Below are positions 30,712 through 41,859 of a DNA stretch of 64,000 bases, in pieces. Each line of letters opens with the position of its first letter. Positions within the stretch are counted from its first letter, which is position 1. The translations under genes and the position numbers were made by a program. The DNA lies in contig NZ_CP128361.1 of NCBI RefSeq assembly GCF_030345075.1, positions 6,076,001 through 6,140,000 on the forward strand, given 5' to 3'. The notes below the pieces were generated by a model that did not search any database, was not told the DNA's origin, and saw only the letters and a program-made list of their open reading frames with translations. Origin of the DNA: Solwaraspora sp. WMMA2065. GTDB taxonomy: Bacteria; Actinomycetota; Actinomycetes; Mycobacteriales; Micromonosporaceae.

Positions 30712-33700
30712 ATGGGAACGAGCCAGGAGACACACCGCCGTCGTCGAACAGGGACCACCCGGACGTTCGCCCGGTGGCGGCGGTGCGCCGGTGGGGTCGC
30801 GGTGGTGGCCGCGGCGCTGGTGGGGTTGTCGTCGTCGGTGCCGCCGGGGGCGGTGCCCGCCGACGGTGAGTTTCCGGTGGGGTGGCTGACGTCGTGGATC
30901 ACCGATCGGCCGGGCTGGTTGCCATGGGGCGGCCCGGCGACGGCTGAGCTCCCGGTGTCGCCGGGCGGCGACGGCGCCGGCCCGGGCGGGTACACCTCGG
31001 CGGCGGCGACCCGGGCCAGCGGTGGCGCCGGCGCCGCGCAGCGGCTGGTCGACGGGTTGCCGGGGTACGCCGGTCAGCCGGCGGTGGACGAGTCGGTGAC
31101 GCCGGTGACGGCGGCGCGCCACGATCCGGCGACGAGCCGCCGCGACGCCCGGTCGTCACGGTCGACCATGACGGTGTACGACAACGCCGACGGTTCGACG
31201 ACGGCGCAGCTGAGCACCGGTCAGGTCAACTACCGGGCGGCGGACGGGTCGTGGCGGCCGATCGATCCGACCCTGGTGCGTCGGGGTGACCGGTGGGGGG
31301 TCACCGACAACCCGATGGGGGTGTCGCTGGGGTCGACATCCAACACCACGGCGGCCGGGGCAGCGGCGACGTCCGGCGCGGCGGCGGGGGAGCCGCTGGT
31401 CGAGATGCCGCTGCCCGGCGGCGGCGTGTTCGGGTGGAGTCTGGCCGGTGCGGCGACGGTGACCCCGGTGGTCGACGGCGCGACGGCGACGTACCGGCAG
31501 GTGCTGCCCGGCACCGACCTGGAGCTGGTGGCCCGGCCGGACGGGGTGAAGGAGACGCTGATCCTGGCGTCGCCGCAGGCCGCGTCGGCGTGGGTGTTCC
31601 CGCTGACCCTGCGGGGGGTGACGGCCCGCATCTCCTCGGCCGGGTCGGTCGAGCTGGTCGACGACGCCGGGGCGGTGGTGGCGTCGATCCCGCCGGCGTA
31701 CATGGAAGACTCGTCGGTGGACGCGGAGACCGGTCTGCCGGCGCGGTCGGCGGCCGTCGCGATGGAGCTGACCGAGGTCGACGGCGGGCCAGCGCTGCGG
31801 CTGGTCGCCGACCGTGCCTGGCTCGCCGACCCGGCGCGGGTGTTCCCGGTACGGGTGGATCCGACGGTGACGACCGGCCCCGACGGGGACGTGTTCGTCG
31901 ACTCCGATCCGGCCACCGGCGCGACCGTGCAGAACGGCAACCACCTGCAGGTGGGCTACAACGGGGGAGTCGGTTCCCGGACGTTCCTCAACTTCGACAT
32001 CTCGTCCGCGGTGACCGACGCCAAGCCGATCATCGCCTCGGCGTACCTGCGGCTGTTTCTGAACCACCGGGTGCGCTGCGACGTCAAGGACCTGCAGGTC
32101 GGCCTGGTCGAGCAGGAGTGGACGGTCGGTGAGTTGGCGACCGCCGCGCTGCCCGGGCCGGACCTCGAACCGGGCTCGGTGCGGTACCGCTACTACACCG
32201 ACAACGGGCAGGCGTGCGCCAACCCGTCGGCGGGGCCGACGTCCGGCCAGTGGGTGCAGGTCGACGTCCGTGAGCTGGTCTCGGGGTGGGCGATCGGGCA
32301 GCGCAACCTCGGTCTCGCGCTGATCGACGACGAGCAGGTCCTGGCCGCCGGAGCGAGGTTCACCTCGGCGAACTACGGCAACGGGGCGTACGCGCCCCGG
32401 CTGGAACTGACCATGACGGCAAACCTGCCGCCGCAGGTGAGTCAGCGGTCCCCGGTGCACGGCGCGGTCGTGTCGACCCTGACCCCCCGGTTGTACGTGC
32501 GCGGTCACGACCCGGACAACTCCGGGACGGTGAGCTACAAGCTCTGGCTGCACGACGACGCCGGGACCGTCATCCGGGTCACCGAGGGCACCGGCTCCTA
32601 CTACGACGTCCCTGCCGGGCTGCTGCGGTCGAACAAGCAGTACTCGTGGGTCGTGCAGCCGTTCGACGGTGCCGTTTACGGGGCCCGGTATCCGAGGTAC
32701 ACGTTCTACACCCGGGTGCCGCAGCCGGCGTTGGGATCCCGGCTGGCGCAGAACCCGGGGGTGGGCTACCACCCGGAGATTGGCAACTACACGACCACGG
32801 CGACCGACGCACAGGTGGCCGGGGTGGGCCCGGAACTGGCGATCACCCGGTCGTACAACACGCTGGACACCCGGCGGTCGGGGGCGTTCGGGCAGGGCTG
32901 GTCGAGTCTGCTGGACGCCCAGGTGACCGGGCGGACCAGCACGAACGACGCGCTGCGTAGTGCCGTGGTGACGTACCCGGACGGTTCGGAGGCCGGGTTC
33001 GGCCCCACCTCGGACGGATCGTTCGTGCCGCCACCGGGGCGGTACGAGGTGCTGACCGAGGTGCGGTCCGGTACGACGGTCACCGGGTACCGGCTGACCG
33101 TCAAACACGGCACGACGTACGTGTTCGGCCGGTCCGCCGGCGGTGGGGTCTTCCGGCTCACGGCGGTGACCGACGCCAACGACCGGACCCTGACGGCGAC
33201 CTACAACGGCAGCGGACTGATCTCGAAGCTGACCAACGCCTCAGGTCGGTCGCTGACGCTGACCTGGGCGGGCACCGCGAGCCCGTCGGTCGGGTCGCAC
33301 GTGACCAAGGTGACGACGGACGCACCGACCGCCGGCGGCAGCGGCTACGTGTGGCAGTACACCTACGGCAGCCACGACCGCCTGACGAAGGCGTGTACGC
33401 CGACGGCGTCGTGTACCACGTACACCTGGGGCAACAACGCCAACCAGGGGGCGAACGCGGTGCGCAACCACGCGCCGTCGTCGTACTGGCGGCTGAACGA
33501 ACCCGCCGGGTCCACCTGGGCCGCCAGTGACGTGCTGGAACGCGGCGGCACCGACGTGGCGTTCTACGAGCACACGACGCCGGGCGCGACGCCGACGGTG
33601 TGGCCGGGGTCGACCTCGACGTCGACCGCGTTCAACGGCACCTCGTCGCGGGTGCGGCTGCCCAGCGGGCTGGTCAACGACAGCGCGTACCAGTCGGTCA

Positions 33701-36700
33701 GCATGTGGTTCCGCACCGGCGCGACGTCGCGGGCCGGGGTGTTGTTCTCCTACCAGCACGACCCGATCTCGGCTGGCACGACGTCGCGCAACTACACGCC
33801 GTCGATCTACGTCGGGACGAGCGGGAAGCTGCACGCGAAGTTCTACGACGGCAACTCGACGACGATGCAGTCGTCCGGTCGGGTGGACGACGGCCAGTGG
33901 CATCACGTGGTGCTGGCCGGGGCGGGCGCCAGCCAGGCCCTGTACCTGGACGGCACCCGGCAGGCGACCCGCGACGGCCTGATCGAGATGTTCGACATCG
34001 GCGGGTCGGCCCACGAGTACGTGGGTGCCGGGTTCGTCGGTGGGAACTGGCCGGACCAGCCGCATCAGGGCTCCGCCGGCCACACCGGGCACGCGAACTT
34101 CTTCACCGGCCAGATCGCCGACGTGGCGTTCTTCGACCGGACGTTGACCGCCGTCGACGTCACCGAGATCAACGGTACGGCGCGGGCGCAGAGCTGGCAG
34201 CTGTCCACAATTACCAGCGCCGAAGGGCGGACCCTGGCGTCGCTGTCGACGGACCCGGTCACCGGCAAGCTGTCGGAGCTGACCGACAGCAACGGTGGGA
34301 CCTGGACGATGGGCACGCCGCGGGTGGCCGGCACCAGTGCCCTGTACGCGGCGGCCGTGCTGGGTTCGGCACCCACCGACTACTGGCGGCTGCGCGACGC
34401 CGCCGGGGTCGACGCCGTCAACGAGACGTGGCAGGAGACCGCGACGTTCAGCGCGGTGACACTTGGCGCGGCGGGTCCGTTCGCCGACGGCACCGCGGTG
34501 TCGTTCGACGGGGCGTCGTCGCTGGCGGCGGTCCCGGGCGGCCGGGTCGCGCCGACCGGCGCGAAGTCGCAGGAGCTGTGGTTCAAGACCACCGCGACCG
34601 CCGGGGTGCTGCTGGGCACGCAGGACGCGGCGGTGGGCGGTACGCCGTCGGCGGGCTCGCCGGTGTTGTGGATCGACGCCGACGGTCGGCTGCGCGGCCT
34701 GGCCCCGTCGACCGAGCCGACCGGGCCGCTGACGTCAGGGCTCGCCGGAAAGTGCGCGGAGCTGGCCACCAACGGCACCAAGGTGCAGGTCGGCACCTGC
34801 GCCGCCACGTCCGCCCAGAGCTGGCGGCACGTCGGCGGCAGTGGACAGCTGCGTCGGGGTGACAAGTGTCTGGGCCTGACCGGTCAGGCCACCGGCAACG
34901 GCACCCTGGTCCAGGCGCAGACCTGCTCGACCAGCGCCAACCAGAAGTGGACGCCGCACCAGGGCGGCTGGCGCAACACCGGGTCGGGCCGCTGCCTGGA
35001 GGTGCCGGGTTCGTCCACCACGGACGGCACCGCGCTGGCCATCCGCAGCTGCGCCACCAGCCAGGCCAACCAGCGGTGGGCGTTGGCGCTGACGTCGCCG
35101 GCACCGGTCAACGACGGCGCGTGGCACCACGCCGTACTGACCACGACGAACGCCGCCGACGCCACGACCCAGGTGCTGTATCTCGACGGGGTGCCGGTGC
35201 AGTCGAGCACCGGGGCGCTGCCGGCGGCCGGACCGCAGAGCCAGGGGTACCTGGGCGCGGGGTACACCGGCAACGGCTGGTCGGGGCTGCCCGCCGGGGC
35301 GACGGCGTACTACGCGGGGTCGCTGGCGGAGGTGGCGTTCTACAGCCGGGCGTTGGGCGCCGACGAGGTGACGTTGCACCACGGGTCGGTCGGGCAGACG
35401 GTGCCGCTGGTGGTCACCGCCGCGACCGGCGGCGGTACGGACGCACCCACGCTGTCGGAGACGGCGGCCGGCCAGCTGCCGGCGGACACCCTGCCGCCCG
35501 GTGCGACGCAGACCGACGCGGCGGCGCGCGACGCGCTGACCACGACGGTGGCCAACCCGGTGACGATCGTGTCGGTGACCGACCCGGGTGGGCATCAGGT
35601 GTCGTACTCCTACGACCTGGTGTCCGGGCGGAAGGTGTCGCAGACCGACGCGCTGGGCCGCACCACCCTGTACGGGTACGACACCGGCGGGTTCACCAGC
35701 CTGGAGTACGACCCGAACGGGATCGTCACCCGGTCGGTGCAGGACGAGCGGGGCAACACGATCCAGGAGGTGACCTGTCAGGACCAGGCCGCCGAGAAGT
35801 GTTCCAGCAGCTACTCCACCTACACCTTCTACAGCAGCGACCCGACGCATCCGAAGAGCGACCGGCTGACGGCGGTACGCGGGCCGGGCTCGCTCAGCGC
35901 GCAGGACGACACCTACCGGACGCAGTACTTCTACGACAACTTCAACGGCAACCTGCGCAGCACGGTGGATCCGCTCGGCCGGCGTACGGAGATCGCCTAC
36001 ACCACCGGCGGGAGCGTTCCGGCCGGGCTGCCCGCACAGGTGCTGGACCCGTCGAAGGGCTGGCAGCTGCTCACGTACACCTCGGCGGGTGACCTGGCGA
36101 CGGTGGTCGACCCGGCGGGCGCGACGACCACGTACACCTACGACCGGTTGGGTCGGGAACTGACCGAGACGGTGGTGACGCCGTCGTTCCCGCAGGGGCG
36201 GACCACCACGTACACGTACGACGCGATGGGCCGGGTGGCGACCCGGACCGATCCGGCGGTGACGGACCGGGTGACCGGCGCGGTGCACACGGCGGTGACG
36301 CAGCACTCGTACAGCCCGGACGGGTTCCTGACCGAGCAGCGGGTCAGCGACGCCACCGGTGGGGATGTGGCCCGGGTCAGCGAATGGTCCTACGACGGCC
36401 ACGGCCGCCGGTCGCAGGCCGTTGACCCGATGGGCACCACCACCGGCTACCGCTACGACGTCTACGGGCACGTGGTGGAGCAGACCGATCCGGACGGGAC
36501 GGTCAACGCCTACCAGGTGGACGCCAACGGCGACCTGCTGTCGCGGACGCTGAAGGGCTACACCGGGGACCCGAACGATCCGACTCCTGCCGTGGACCTG
36601 GTGGTGGAGTCGAACGTCTACGACCCGGCGGGCCGGCTGGCGTCGACCACCGACGCGATGGGGCACGTCACGGAGTACACGTACACCGACGACGGGCGGC

Positions 36701-39700
36701 CCGCGACGGTGACCCGCACCGACGGGGACAGTTCGTTCCTGCTGGAGGCCAACAGCTACGACGCGGCCGGGAACCTGGTCGAGCAGCAGACCGACAACGG
36801 GCAGACCGTCACGACGTACGCCTACGACGCGGCGGGCCGGCAGACCCGCAGCGTGCTCGACCCCGACGGGTTGCACCGGGTCACCGAGACCACGCTGTCG
36901 CCGGGTGACCAGGTGCTGTCCAGCGTCGCCCGGGACGGATCCGGCGCGACGCTGGCCGTCACCGACCACGCGTACGACATCCTCGGCCGGGAGGTCTCGC
37001 AGACCCGGTACCGGGAGACGGACCGGACGACGACGCCGGTGGCCCGCTGGCAGCTGGACGAGACCAGCGGTACGGCGGCCGCCGACTCGGCCGGCAACAG
37101 CCCCGGTACGGCCACCGACGTGACCTGGGAGAACGACGCCCAGCGGGGGCGGGTCGCGGCGTTCACCGGTGCGTCGACGTCGCAGATCACCACGGCCGCG
37201 CCGGCGGTGGACACCACCCGGCCGTACACCGTGGCCGCCTGGGTGCGGGTCGACAACGACGGCAAGTCCGGCGCGGTGCTGACCGTGCCCGGTGCCGCGC
37301 GGGTGAGTACGTCCCCCACGAACCGCGACTTCGCCTTCCAGCTCCGGTTCGACCACACCATCGACGGCTGGCGGGTGGCCACGAACGAGCAGCAGACGGG
37401 CTCGATCATCCGGTGCGACTGTCCCTTCGGGGAAGGCACGGTGTATGAGGAGCAGTGGCAGCACCTGGCCGTCGGCGTCGACCCGCAGGCTGACAAGTTC
37501 ACCGTGTTCATCGACGGCGACAAGGTCGACGAATTCACCGGCGCCCGCTTCCACAGCGTGGCGAGGGGCGGGCTGCGGATCGGCTCCGGGCTCGACGGGG
37601 CCATCTCCGACCTGCAGCTGTACCAGGGCGTGTCGGCGGACGCCGGCTGGGCCGACCGGGTGGTCGCCGGCACCGTACCGGCGGCCGACGCCACGGTGTC
37701 GCGCACCAGCTACGTGCTCGACGACGGTGGTCTGGCCACGGCGGTGCTGGATCCGCTGGGCAACACCACGAACGTGGCCTACGACGAGGCCGACCGGCCA
37801 GCGGTGTCGACCGGCCCGCAGGTGCAGGCCGAGAGCGGGGAACTCGACGGTCCGGTGGTCACGGCGCGGCCGGTGGAGCGGATCGGCTACAACGCGTTCG
37901 GCGAGGTCACTGCGGAGTCCGACCCGAACGGCAACGTGACCCGGTACGCGTTCGACCGGGCCGGCCGGCCCTACGAGACCCGGCTGCCCGCGTACACCCC
38001 GCCGGGCGGGTCGACCCCGGTCGTCCCGGTCTTCACGGCGGCGTACGACATCCTCGGCCAGGTCGTGTCGCAGACCGACCCGCTGGGCCGAGAGACCGGG
38101 TTCACCTACGACCAGCTGGGCCGGGTGGTGACCCAGGTGGCGCCGGACGGTGCCACCACGACCGCCCGCTACGACCTGGCCGGCAACCTGCTCGCCGTGA
38201 CCGACCCCACCGGGGCGGTGACCGGCAGCAGCTACGACCTGCTGGGGCGGACCACCAGCGTCAGCGAGGCGGTCCGCCAGACCGGTCAGACGCACACCAC
38301 CACGATGGGCCACGACACCGCCGGTCGCCTGTCGACGGTGACCACGCCGGCCGGGGTGACCACCAAGTACGGCTACACCGCCGCCGGGGAGCTGGCCAGC
38401 GTCGTCGACGGTGCCGGGCAGACCAGCCGGGTCGACCACGACGCCCTGGGCCGCCCGGTGAAGCAGACCAACCCGGACGGCACCTCCACCACCACCACGT
38501 ACGACCCGCTGTCCCAGCCGACCGCGACGGCGGCGTACCGGGCGACCGGCGGGGCCGCGCTGACCACGTCGGCCTGGACCTACGACGCCGCCGGCAACAT
38601 GGTGTCGGCGACGGACGCGCGGGGCAGCACGACCCGGTTGAGCTACGACGCGACCGGGCTGCCGCGCACCCAGTCCGAGCCGGTGGCTGCCGGCACCACC
38701 ATCGAGTCGTCGTACGGCTACGACCTGGCCGGCAACCCGACCCGGTTCACCGACGGGCGGGGGCAGGCGTTCCGGACGACGTACAACGTCTGGGGGTTGC
38801 CGCAGTCGCGAATCGAGCCGGCGACGGCGGCGTACCCGAACGCGGCGGACCGCACGTACACCACTGTGTACGACGTGGCCGGTCAGCCAGTGTCGCAGCG
38901 TGCCCCGGGCGGGGTGACCCGGACCCTGGTCTACGACGACGCCGGTCGGCTGGAGCGCCAGTCCGGCTCCGGTGCCGAGGCCGCGACCCAGGACCGGACG
39001 TACGGCTACGACCCGGCCGGTCGGCTGGTGGAGTTCTCCGGGTCCGGCGGCACCAACCGGGTCGCCTATGACGACCGGGGGCTGCCGCTGTCGGTGACCG
39101 GCCCGTCGGGCGACGCGGCGTTCACCTACACGCCGGACGGGTCGATGGCCTCGCGCGACGACGCGGCCGGGTTGACCCAGTACGGCTACGACAGCGCCGG
39201 CCGGTTGGCGTCGGTGAGCAACAGCAGCGCCGGGGTGTCGGTCGGGTACTCCTACGACGAGATGTCGGCGGTGTCGTCGATGTCCTACGGCGGCACCAAC
39301 AACCGGCGGGTGTTCGACTATGACGACCTGCACCGGTTGACCAGAGACCGGCTGGTGCGGTCCAACGGGCAGGTCCTCGGGACGATCACCTACGGGTGGG
39401 ACGCCAACGGCAACGAGACCAGCAAGACCGTCACCCGTGGCTCGACGACGGCCAGCAACACCTACACCTACGACCTGGCCGACCGGCTCACCTCGTGGAA
39501 CGACGGCAACACCACGGTCGGCTACCGGTACGACGCGGCCGGCAACCGGACCGGGGTCGGCGACGTCGACTACGTCCACGACGCCCGCAACCGGCTCGTC
39601 TCCGACAGCACCGGCACCAGCTACCAGTACACGGCCCGGGGCACCCGTAAGCAGACCGTCACCGGCGGCACCACCTCGGTCGGGGTCGCGGACGCGTTCG

Positions 39701-41850
39701 ACCAGATCGTCAGCCAGCAGCCGACCGGTGGCGGCAACGCCCGGGAGTACACCTACGACGCGTTGGGCCGGGCGCTGCGCAGCGACTTCCGGTACACCGG
39801 GCTCGGCAACGACCTCGCCATGGACGGCGCGGCGAAGTACCTGCGGGATCCGGACGGCGGTGCCGTCGCGGTCCGGGACGGCGGCACCAGCCGGATGCTC
39901 TGGACCGATCTGCACGACGACATCGTCGCCCAGTTCAACACCGCCGGGACGTCGGTGACCGGTCACCGTACCTACTCGCCGCTGGGTGAGGTGACCGCCG
40001 CCAGCGGCATGGAGGGCAACCTCGGCTACCAGTCGGAGTGGACCGATCCCCGGTCGGGTCGGGTCAACATGCACGCCCGCTGGTACGACCCGGCCGTCGG
40101 CCAGTTCGACAGCCGCGACAGCGTCACCGTCAGCCCGGTGCCCGACTCGATCCGGGCCAACCGCTACCAGTACGGCGACGGCAACTCGCTGACCGTCACC
40201 GACCCGACCGGGCACTTCGGCAAGCGGCTGCGCAACGCCTGGAAGAAGGTCTCCTCCGGCGTGCAGAAGGCCTGGAACACGGTCAAGGCCGGGGTGCGGC
40301 AGGCGTGGGAGCAGGTCTTCGAGTGGGCGCAGGCGGCCCGCGAACAGATCGCCGAGAAGATCAACGACGTCAAGCAGGCCGTGTCGAAGGCCTATCAGAA
40401 GATGGCCGAGGCGGTCAGAGGGGCCGTCGACCAGGTCGGCCAGTGGGCCCGGACGGCCAGGGACTGGATCGTCGAACACAAGGCCGACATCGTCGGCGCG
40501 CTGGTCGGGTTCTTCGTCGAAGCCGCCTGTATGGTCGCGATCGGCTGGACCGGGGTCGGCGCGGTCGCCTGCGGGGTGGCTTCCGGCGTGACCGGTGCCC
40601 TGGTCACCGGTGCCATGCAGGGCCAGACCGGCGTCGAGCTGCTGCGCACCGCCGTACTGGGTGGTGCCGCCGGTGGTCTGGGCGCGGCGCTGCCGATGAT
40701 GGGCCCGGCAGCGGGCAAGGCGTTGAGCAAGGCTGGGTCCGCCGGGGCGAAGAAGGTCGCCGGCACCAGTGTCGGCAAGGCTGCGGCGTCGGCCGGCAAG
40801 GCGGTCGGGCGCAAGGTCGACGACCTGTCGCGGGCGGTGTCGCGCGGCACCAGCCGGGCCACCCGGGAGGCGGCCGACTACGCCGACGACGCCGCCCGCG
40901 TCGGCGGTAGCCGGGTCGACGACCTCGCCGACGGGGCGGCCAGCTGTGTGCGGCACAGTTTCGCGCCGGACACCCGGGTACGGATGGCCGACGGCACCAC
41001 CAGGCCGATCGGCGAGGTCGAGCTCGGTGACGAGGTGCTGGCCACCGACCCGGCCACCGGGCAGAGCACGGCCCGGCCGGTGCGGCTGCTGCACCGTCAC
41101 GCCGACCGGGAGTTGACCGATGTCACGGTCACCGACACCACGACCGGCGAGAGCACGGTCGTCGAGACGACCGCGCAGCATCCGTTCTGGAACGCCACCA
41201 CCGACCGGTGGACCGACGCCGCCGACCTGCGCCCCGGTGACCGGTTGCGCAGCCCGGACGGCGAATCCACCCAGCGGGTCGCCGCGGTCCGGGTCTGGAC
41301 CGGCCTGAAATGGATGAACGACCTCACCGTCGACGGCGACCACACCTACTACGTGGTGGCAGCCGATCGGCCCGTGCTGGTGCACAACTGCGGCGGTTAC
41401 ACGGACCTGTACCACGGGACCAGCCGGCAGGCGGCGGAGAACATCCGGGCCGACGGCGTGGACACCGGATTCTCGTCACGGTCGAAGATGGACTTCGGGA
41501 AGGGTTTCTACACCACCCGGTCGCGGCAGCAGGCGGCCGACTGGGCGGGGAGTCCGCGGTTCGGTGGGGACGGCGTGGTGCTGCACTTCAAGGTGCCGAA
41601 CGCGAAGCTCGACGCCCTGGCGACGAAGAAGTTCACCGCGACCAGTCCCGATCTGGCCGACGTCGTGAAGCACTACCGCACCGGTGCCCGGGGCAACCCA
41701 CTCGGCCGGCATCAGGTGGTGGAAGGGCCGATGCTGATGAACGTCGACAAGTTCGTCAACAAGGGACTCCCCGCGCACTGGAAGGGCAACCAGGTCGTCT
41801 TCTACGGCAAGGACGCCGGTCGGATACTGACCGCGGCCCTGCAGCCGTAG
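30712..41850 (+). CDS. RHS/YD-repeat polymorphic toxin 2 with Hint and DUF3990-like tip
   Basis: A 3,712-residue paralogue of the preceding RHS protein, colinear over its whole length: membrane/signal segment, DNRLRE-like module, Fn3-like region, DUF6531, LamG, LamG split by a ricin lectin, YD repeats, LamG, YD repeats, RHS core (MHARWYDPAVGQFDSRDS, ANRYQYGDGNSLTVTDPTGH), hydrophobic segment, Hint and tip. The tip (about 3562-3712) keeps YHGTSRQAAENI, DFGKGFYTTRS and VVEGPMLMN but differs from copy 1 at about 30% of residues. After the RHS core, 2 has a Lys-rich amphipathic helix (KRLRNAWKKVSSGVQKAWNT) where 1 has an acidic one (DDFTDWVGDRYEDIED). The ATG at 30712 has a ribosome site; the in-frame ATG at 30553 lies in the duplicated upstream DNA. 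Codon use is more GC3-rich than in copy 1. Confidence 0.92.
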   Translation: MGTSQETHRRRRTGTTRTFARWRRCAGGVAVVAAALVGLSSSVPPGAVPADGEFPVGWLTSWITDRPGWLPWGGPATAELPVSPGGDGAGPGGYTSAAATRASGGAGAAQRLVDGLPGYAGQPAVDESVTPVTAARHDPATSRRDARSSRSTMTVYDNADGSTTAQLSTGQVNYRAADGSWRPIDPTLVRRGDRWGVTDNPMGVSLGSTSNTTAAGAAATSGAAAGEPLVEMPLPGGGVFGWSLAGAATVTPVVDGATATYRQVLPGTDLELVARPDGVKETLILASPQAASAWVFPLTLRGVTARISSAGSVELVDDAGAVVASIPPAYMEDSSVDAETGLPARSAAVAMELTEVDGGPALRLVADRAWLADPARVFPVRVDPTVTTGPDGDVFVDSDPATGATVQNGNHLQVGYNGGVGSRTFLNFDISSAVTDAKPIIASAYLRLFLNHRVRCDVKDLQVGLVEQEWTVGELATAALPGPDLEPGSVRYRYYTDNGQACANPSAGPTSGQWVQVDVRELVSGWAIGQRNLGLALIDDEQVLAAGARFTSANYGNGAYAPRLELTMTANLPPQVSQRSPVHGAVVSTLTPRLYVRGHDPDNSGTVSYKLWLHDDAGTVIRVTEGTGSYYDVPAGLLRSNKQYSWVVQPFDGAVYGARYPRYTFYTRVPQPALGSRLAQNPGVGYHPEIGNYTTTATDAQVAGVGPELAITRSYNTLDTRRSGAFGQGWSSLLDAQVTGRTSTNDALRSAVVTYPDGSEAGFGPTSDGSFVPPPGRYEVLTEVRSGTTVTGYRLTVKHGTTYVFGRSAGGGVFRLTAVTDANDRTLTATYNGSGLISKLTNASGRSLTLTWAGTASPSVGSHVTKVTTDAPTAGGSGYVWQYTYGSHDRLTKACTPTASCTTYTWGNNANQGANAVRNHAPSSYWRLNEPAGSTWAASDVLERGGTDVAFYEHTTPGATPTVWPGSTSTSTAFNGTSSRVRLPSGLVNDSAYQSVSMWFRTGATSRAGVLFSYQHDPISAGTTSRNYTPSIYVGTSGKLHAKFYDGNSTTMQSSGRVDDGQWHHVVLAGAGASQALYLDGTRQATRDGLIEMFDIGGSAHEYVGAGFVGGNWPDQPHQGSAGHTGHANFFTGQIADVAFFDRTLTAVDVTEINGTARAQSWQLSTITSAEGRTLASLSTDPVTGKLSELTDSNGGTWTMGTPRVAGTSALYAAAVLGSAPTDYWRLRDAAGVDAVNETWQETATFSAVTLGAAGPFADGTAVSFDGASSLAAVPGGRVAPTGAKSQELWFKTTATAGVLLGTQDAAVGGTPSAGSPVLWIDADGRLRGLAPSTEPTGPLTSGLAGKCAELATNGTKVQVGTCAATSAQSWRHVGGSGQLRRGDKCLGLTGQATGNGTLVQAQTCSTSANQKWTPHQGGWRNTGSGRCLEVPGSSTTDGTALAIRSCATSQANQRWALALTSPAPVNDGAWHHAVLTTTNAADATTQVLYLDGVPVQSSTGALPAAGPQSQGYLGAGYTGNGWSGLPAGATAYYAGSLAEVAFYSRALGADEVTLHHGSVGQTVPLVVTAATGGGTDAPTLSETAAGQLPADTLPPGATQTDAAARDALTTTVANPVTIVSVTDPGGHQVSYSYDLVSGRKVSQTDALGRTTLYGYDTGGFTSLEYDPNGIVTRSVQDERGNTIQEVTCQDQAAEKCSSSYSTYTFYSSDPTHPKSDRLTAVRGPGSLSAQDDTYRTQYFYDNFNGNLRSTVDPLGRRTEIAYTTGGSVPAGLPAQVLDPSKGWQLLTYTSAGDLATVVDPAGATTTYTYDRLGRELTETVVTPSFPQGRTTTYTYDAMGRVATRTDPAVTDRVTGAVHTAVTQHSYSPDGFLTEQRVSDATGGDVARVSEWSYDGHGRRSQAVDPMGTTTGYRYDVYGHVVEQTDPDGTVNAYQVDANGDLLSRTLKGYTGDPNDPTPAVDLVVESNVYDPAGRLASTTDAMGHVTEYTYTDDGRPATVTRTDGDSSFLLEANSYDAAGNLVEQQTDNGQTVTTYAYDAAGRQTRSVLDPDGLHRVTETTLSPGDQVLSSVARDGSGATLAVTDHAYDILGREVSQTRYRETDRTTTPVARWQLDETSGTAAADSAGNSPGTATDVTWENDAQRGRVAAFTGASTSQITTAAPAVDTTRPYTVAAWVRVDNDGKSGAVLTVPGAARVSTSPTNRDFAFQLRFDHTIDGWRVATNEQQTGSIIRCDCPFGEGTVYEEQWQHLAVGVDPQADKFTVFIDGDKVDEFTGARFHSVARGGLRIGSGLDGAISDLQLYQGVSADAGWADRVVAGTVPAADATVSRTSYVLDDGGLATAVLDPLGNTTNVAYDEADRPAVSTGPQVQAESGELDGPVVTARPVERIGYNAFGEVTAESDPNGNVTRYAFDRAGRPYETRLPAYTPPGGSTPVVPVFTAAYDILGQVVSQTDPLGRETGFTYDQLGRVVTQVAPDGATTTARYDLAGNLLAVTDPTGAVTGSSYDLLGRTTSVSEAVRQTGQTHTTTMGHDTAGRLSTVTTPAGVTTKYGYTAAGELASVVDGAGQTSRVDHDALGRPVKQTNPDGTSTTTTYDPLSQPTATAAYRATGGAALTTSAWTYDAAGNMVSATDARGSTTRLSYDATGLPRTQSEPVAAGTTIESSYGYDLAGNPTRFTDGRGQAFRTTYNVWGLPQSRIEPATAAYPNAADRTYTTVYDVAGQPVSQRAPGGVTRTLVYDDAGRLERQSGSGAEAATQDRTYGYDPAGRLVEFSGSGGTNRVAYDDRGLPLSVTGPSGDAAFTYTPDGSMASRDDAAGLTQYGYDSAGRLASVSNSSAGVSVGYSYDEMSAVSSMSYGGTNNRRVFDYDDLHRLTRDRLVRSNGQVLGTITYGWDANGNETSKTVTRGSTTASNTYTYDLADRLTSWNDGNTTVGYRYDAAGNRTGVGDVDYVHDARNRLVSDSTGTSYQYTARGTRKQTVTGGTTSVGVADAFDQIVSQQPTGGGNAREYTYDALGRALRSDFRYTGLGNDLAMDGAAKYLRDPDGGAVAVRDGGTSRMLWTDLHDDIVAQFNTAGTSVTGHRTYSPLGEVTAASGMEGNLGYQSEWTDPRSGRVNMHARWYDPAVGQFDSRDSVTVSPVPDSIRANRYQYGDGNSLTVTDPTGHFGKRLRNAWKKVSSGVQKAWNTVKAGVRQAWEQVFEWAQAAREQIAEKINDVKQAVSKAYQKMAEAVRGAVDQVGQWARTARDWIVEHKADIVGALVGFFVEAACMVAIGWTGVGAVACGVASGVTGALVTGAMQGQTGVELLRTAVLGGAAGGLGAALPMMGPAAGKALSKAGSAGAKKVAGTSVGKAAASAGKAVGRKVDDLSRAVSRGTSRATREAADYADDAARVGGSRVDDLADGAASCVRHSFAPDTRVRMADGTTRPIGEVELGDEVLATDPATGQSTARPVRLLHRHADRELTDVTVTDTTTGESTVVETTAQHPFWNATTDRWTDAADLRPGDRLRSPDGESTQRVAAVRVWTGLKWMNDLTVDGDHTYYVVAADRPVLVHNCGGYTDLYHGTSRQAAENIRADGVDTGFSSRSKMDFGKGFYTTRSRQQAADWAGSPRFGGDGVVLHFKVPNAKLDALATKKFTATSPDLADVVKHYRTGARGNPLGRHQVVEGPMLMNVDKFVNKGLPAHWKGNQVVFYGKDAGRILTAALQP
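40927..41438 (+). repeat. Hint-domain block shared with RHS gene 1 (copy B)
   Basis: Counterpart of 29171-29682 at a constant offset of 11,756 bases, with two differences. Divergence resumes abruptly on both sides (GGSRVDDLADGAAS before, ENIRADGVD after). Confidence 0.92.
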
Positions 41851-41859
41851 GAGCGTGAC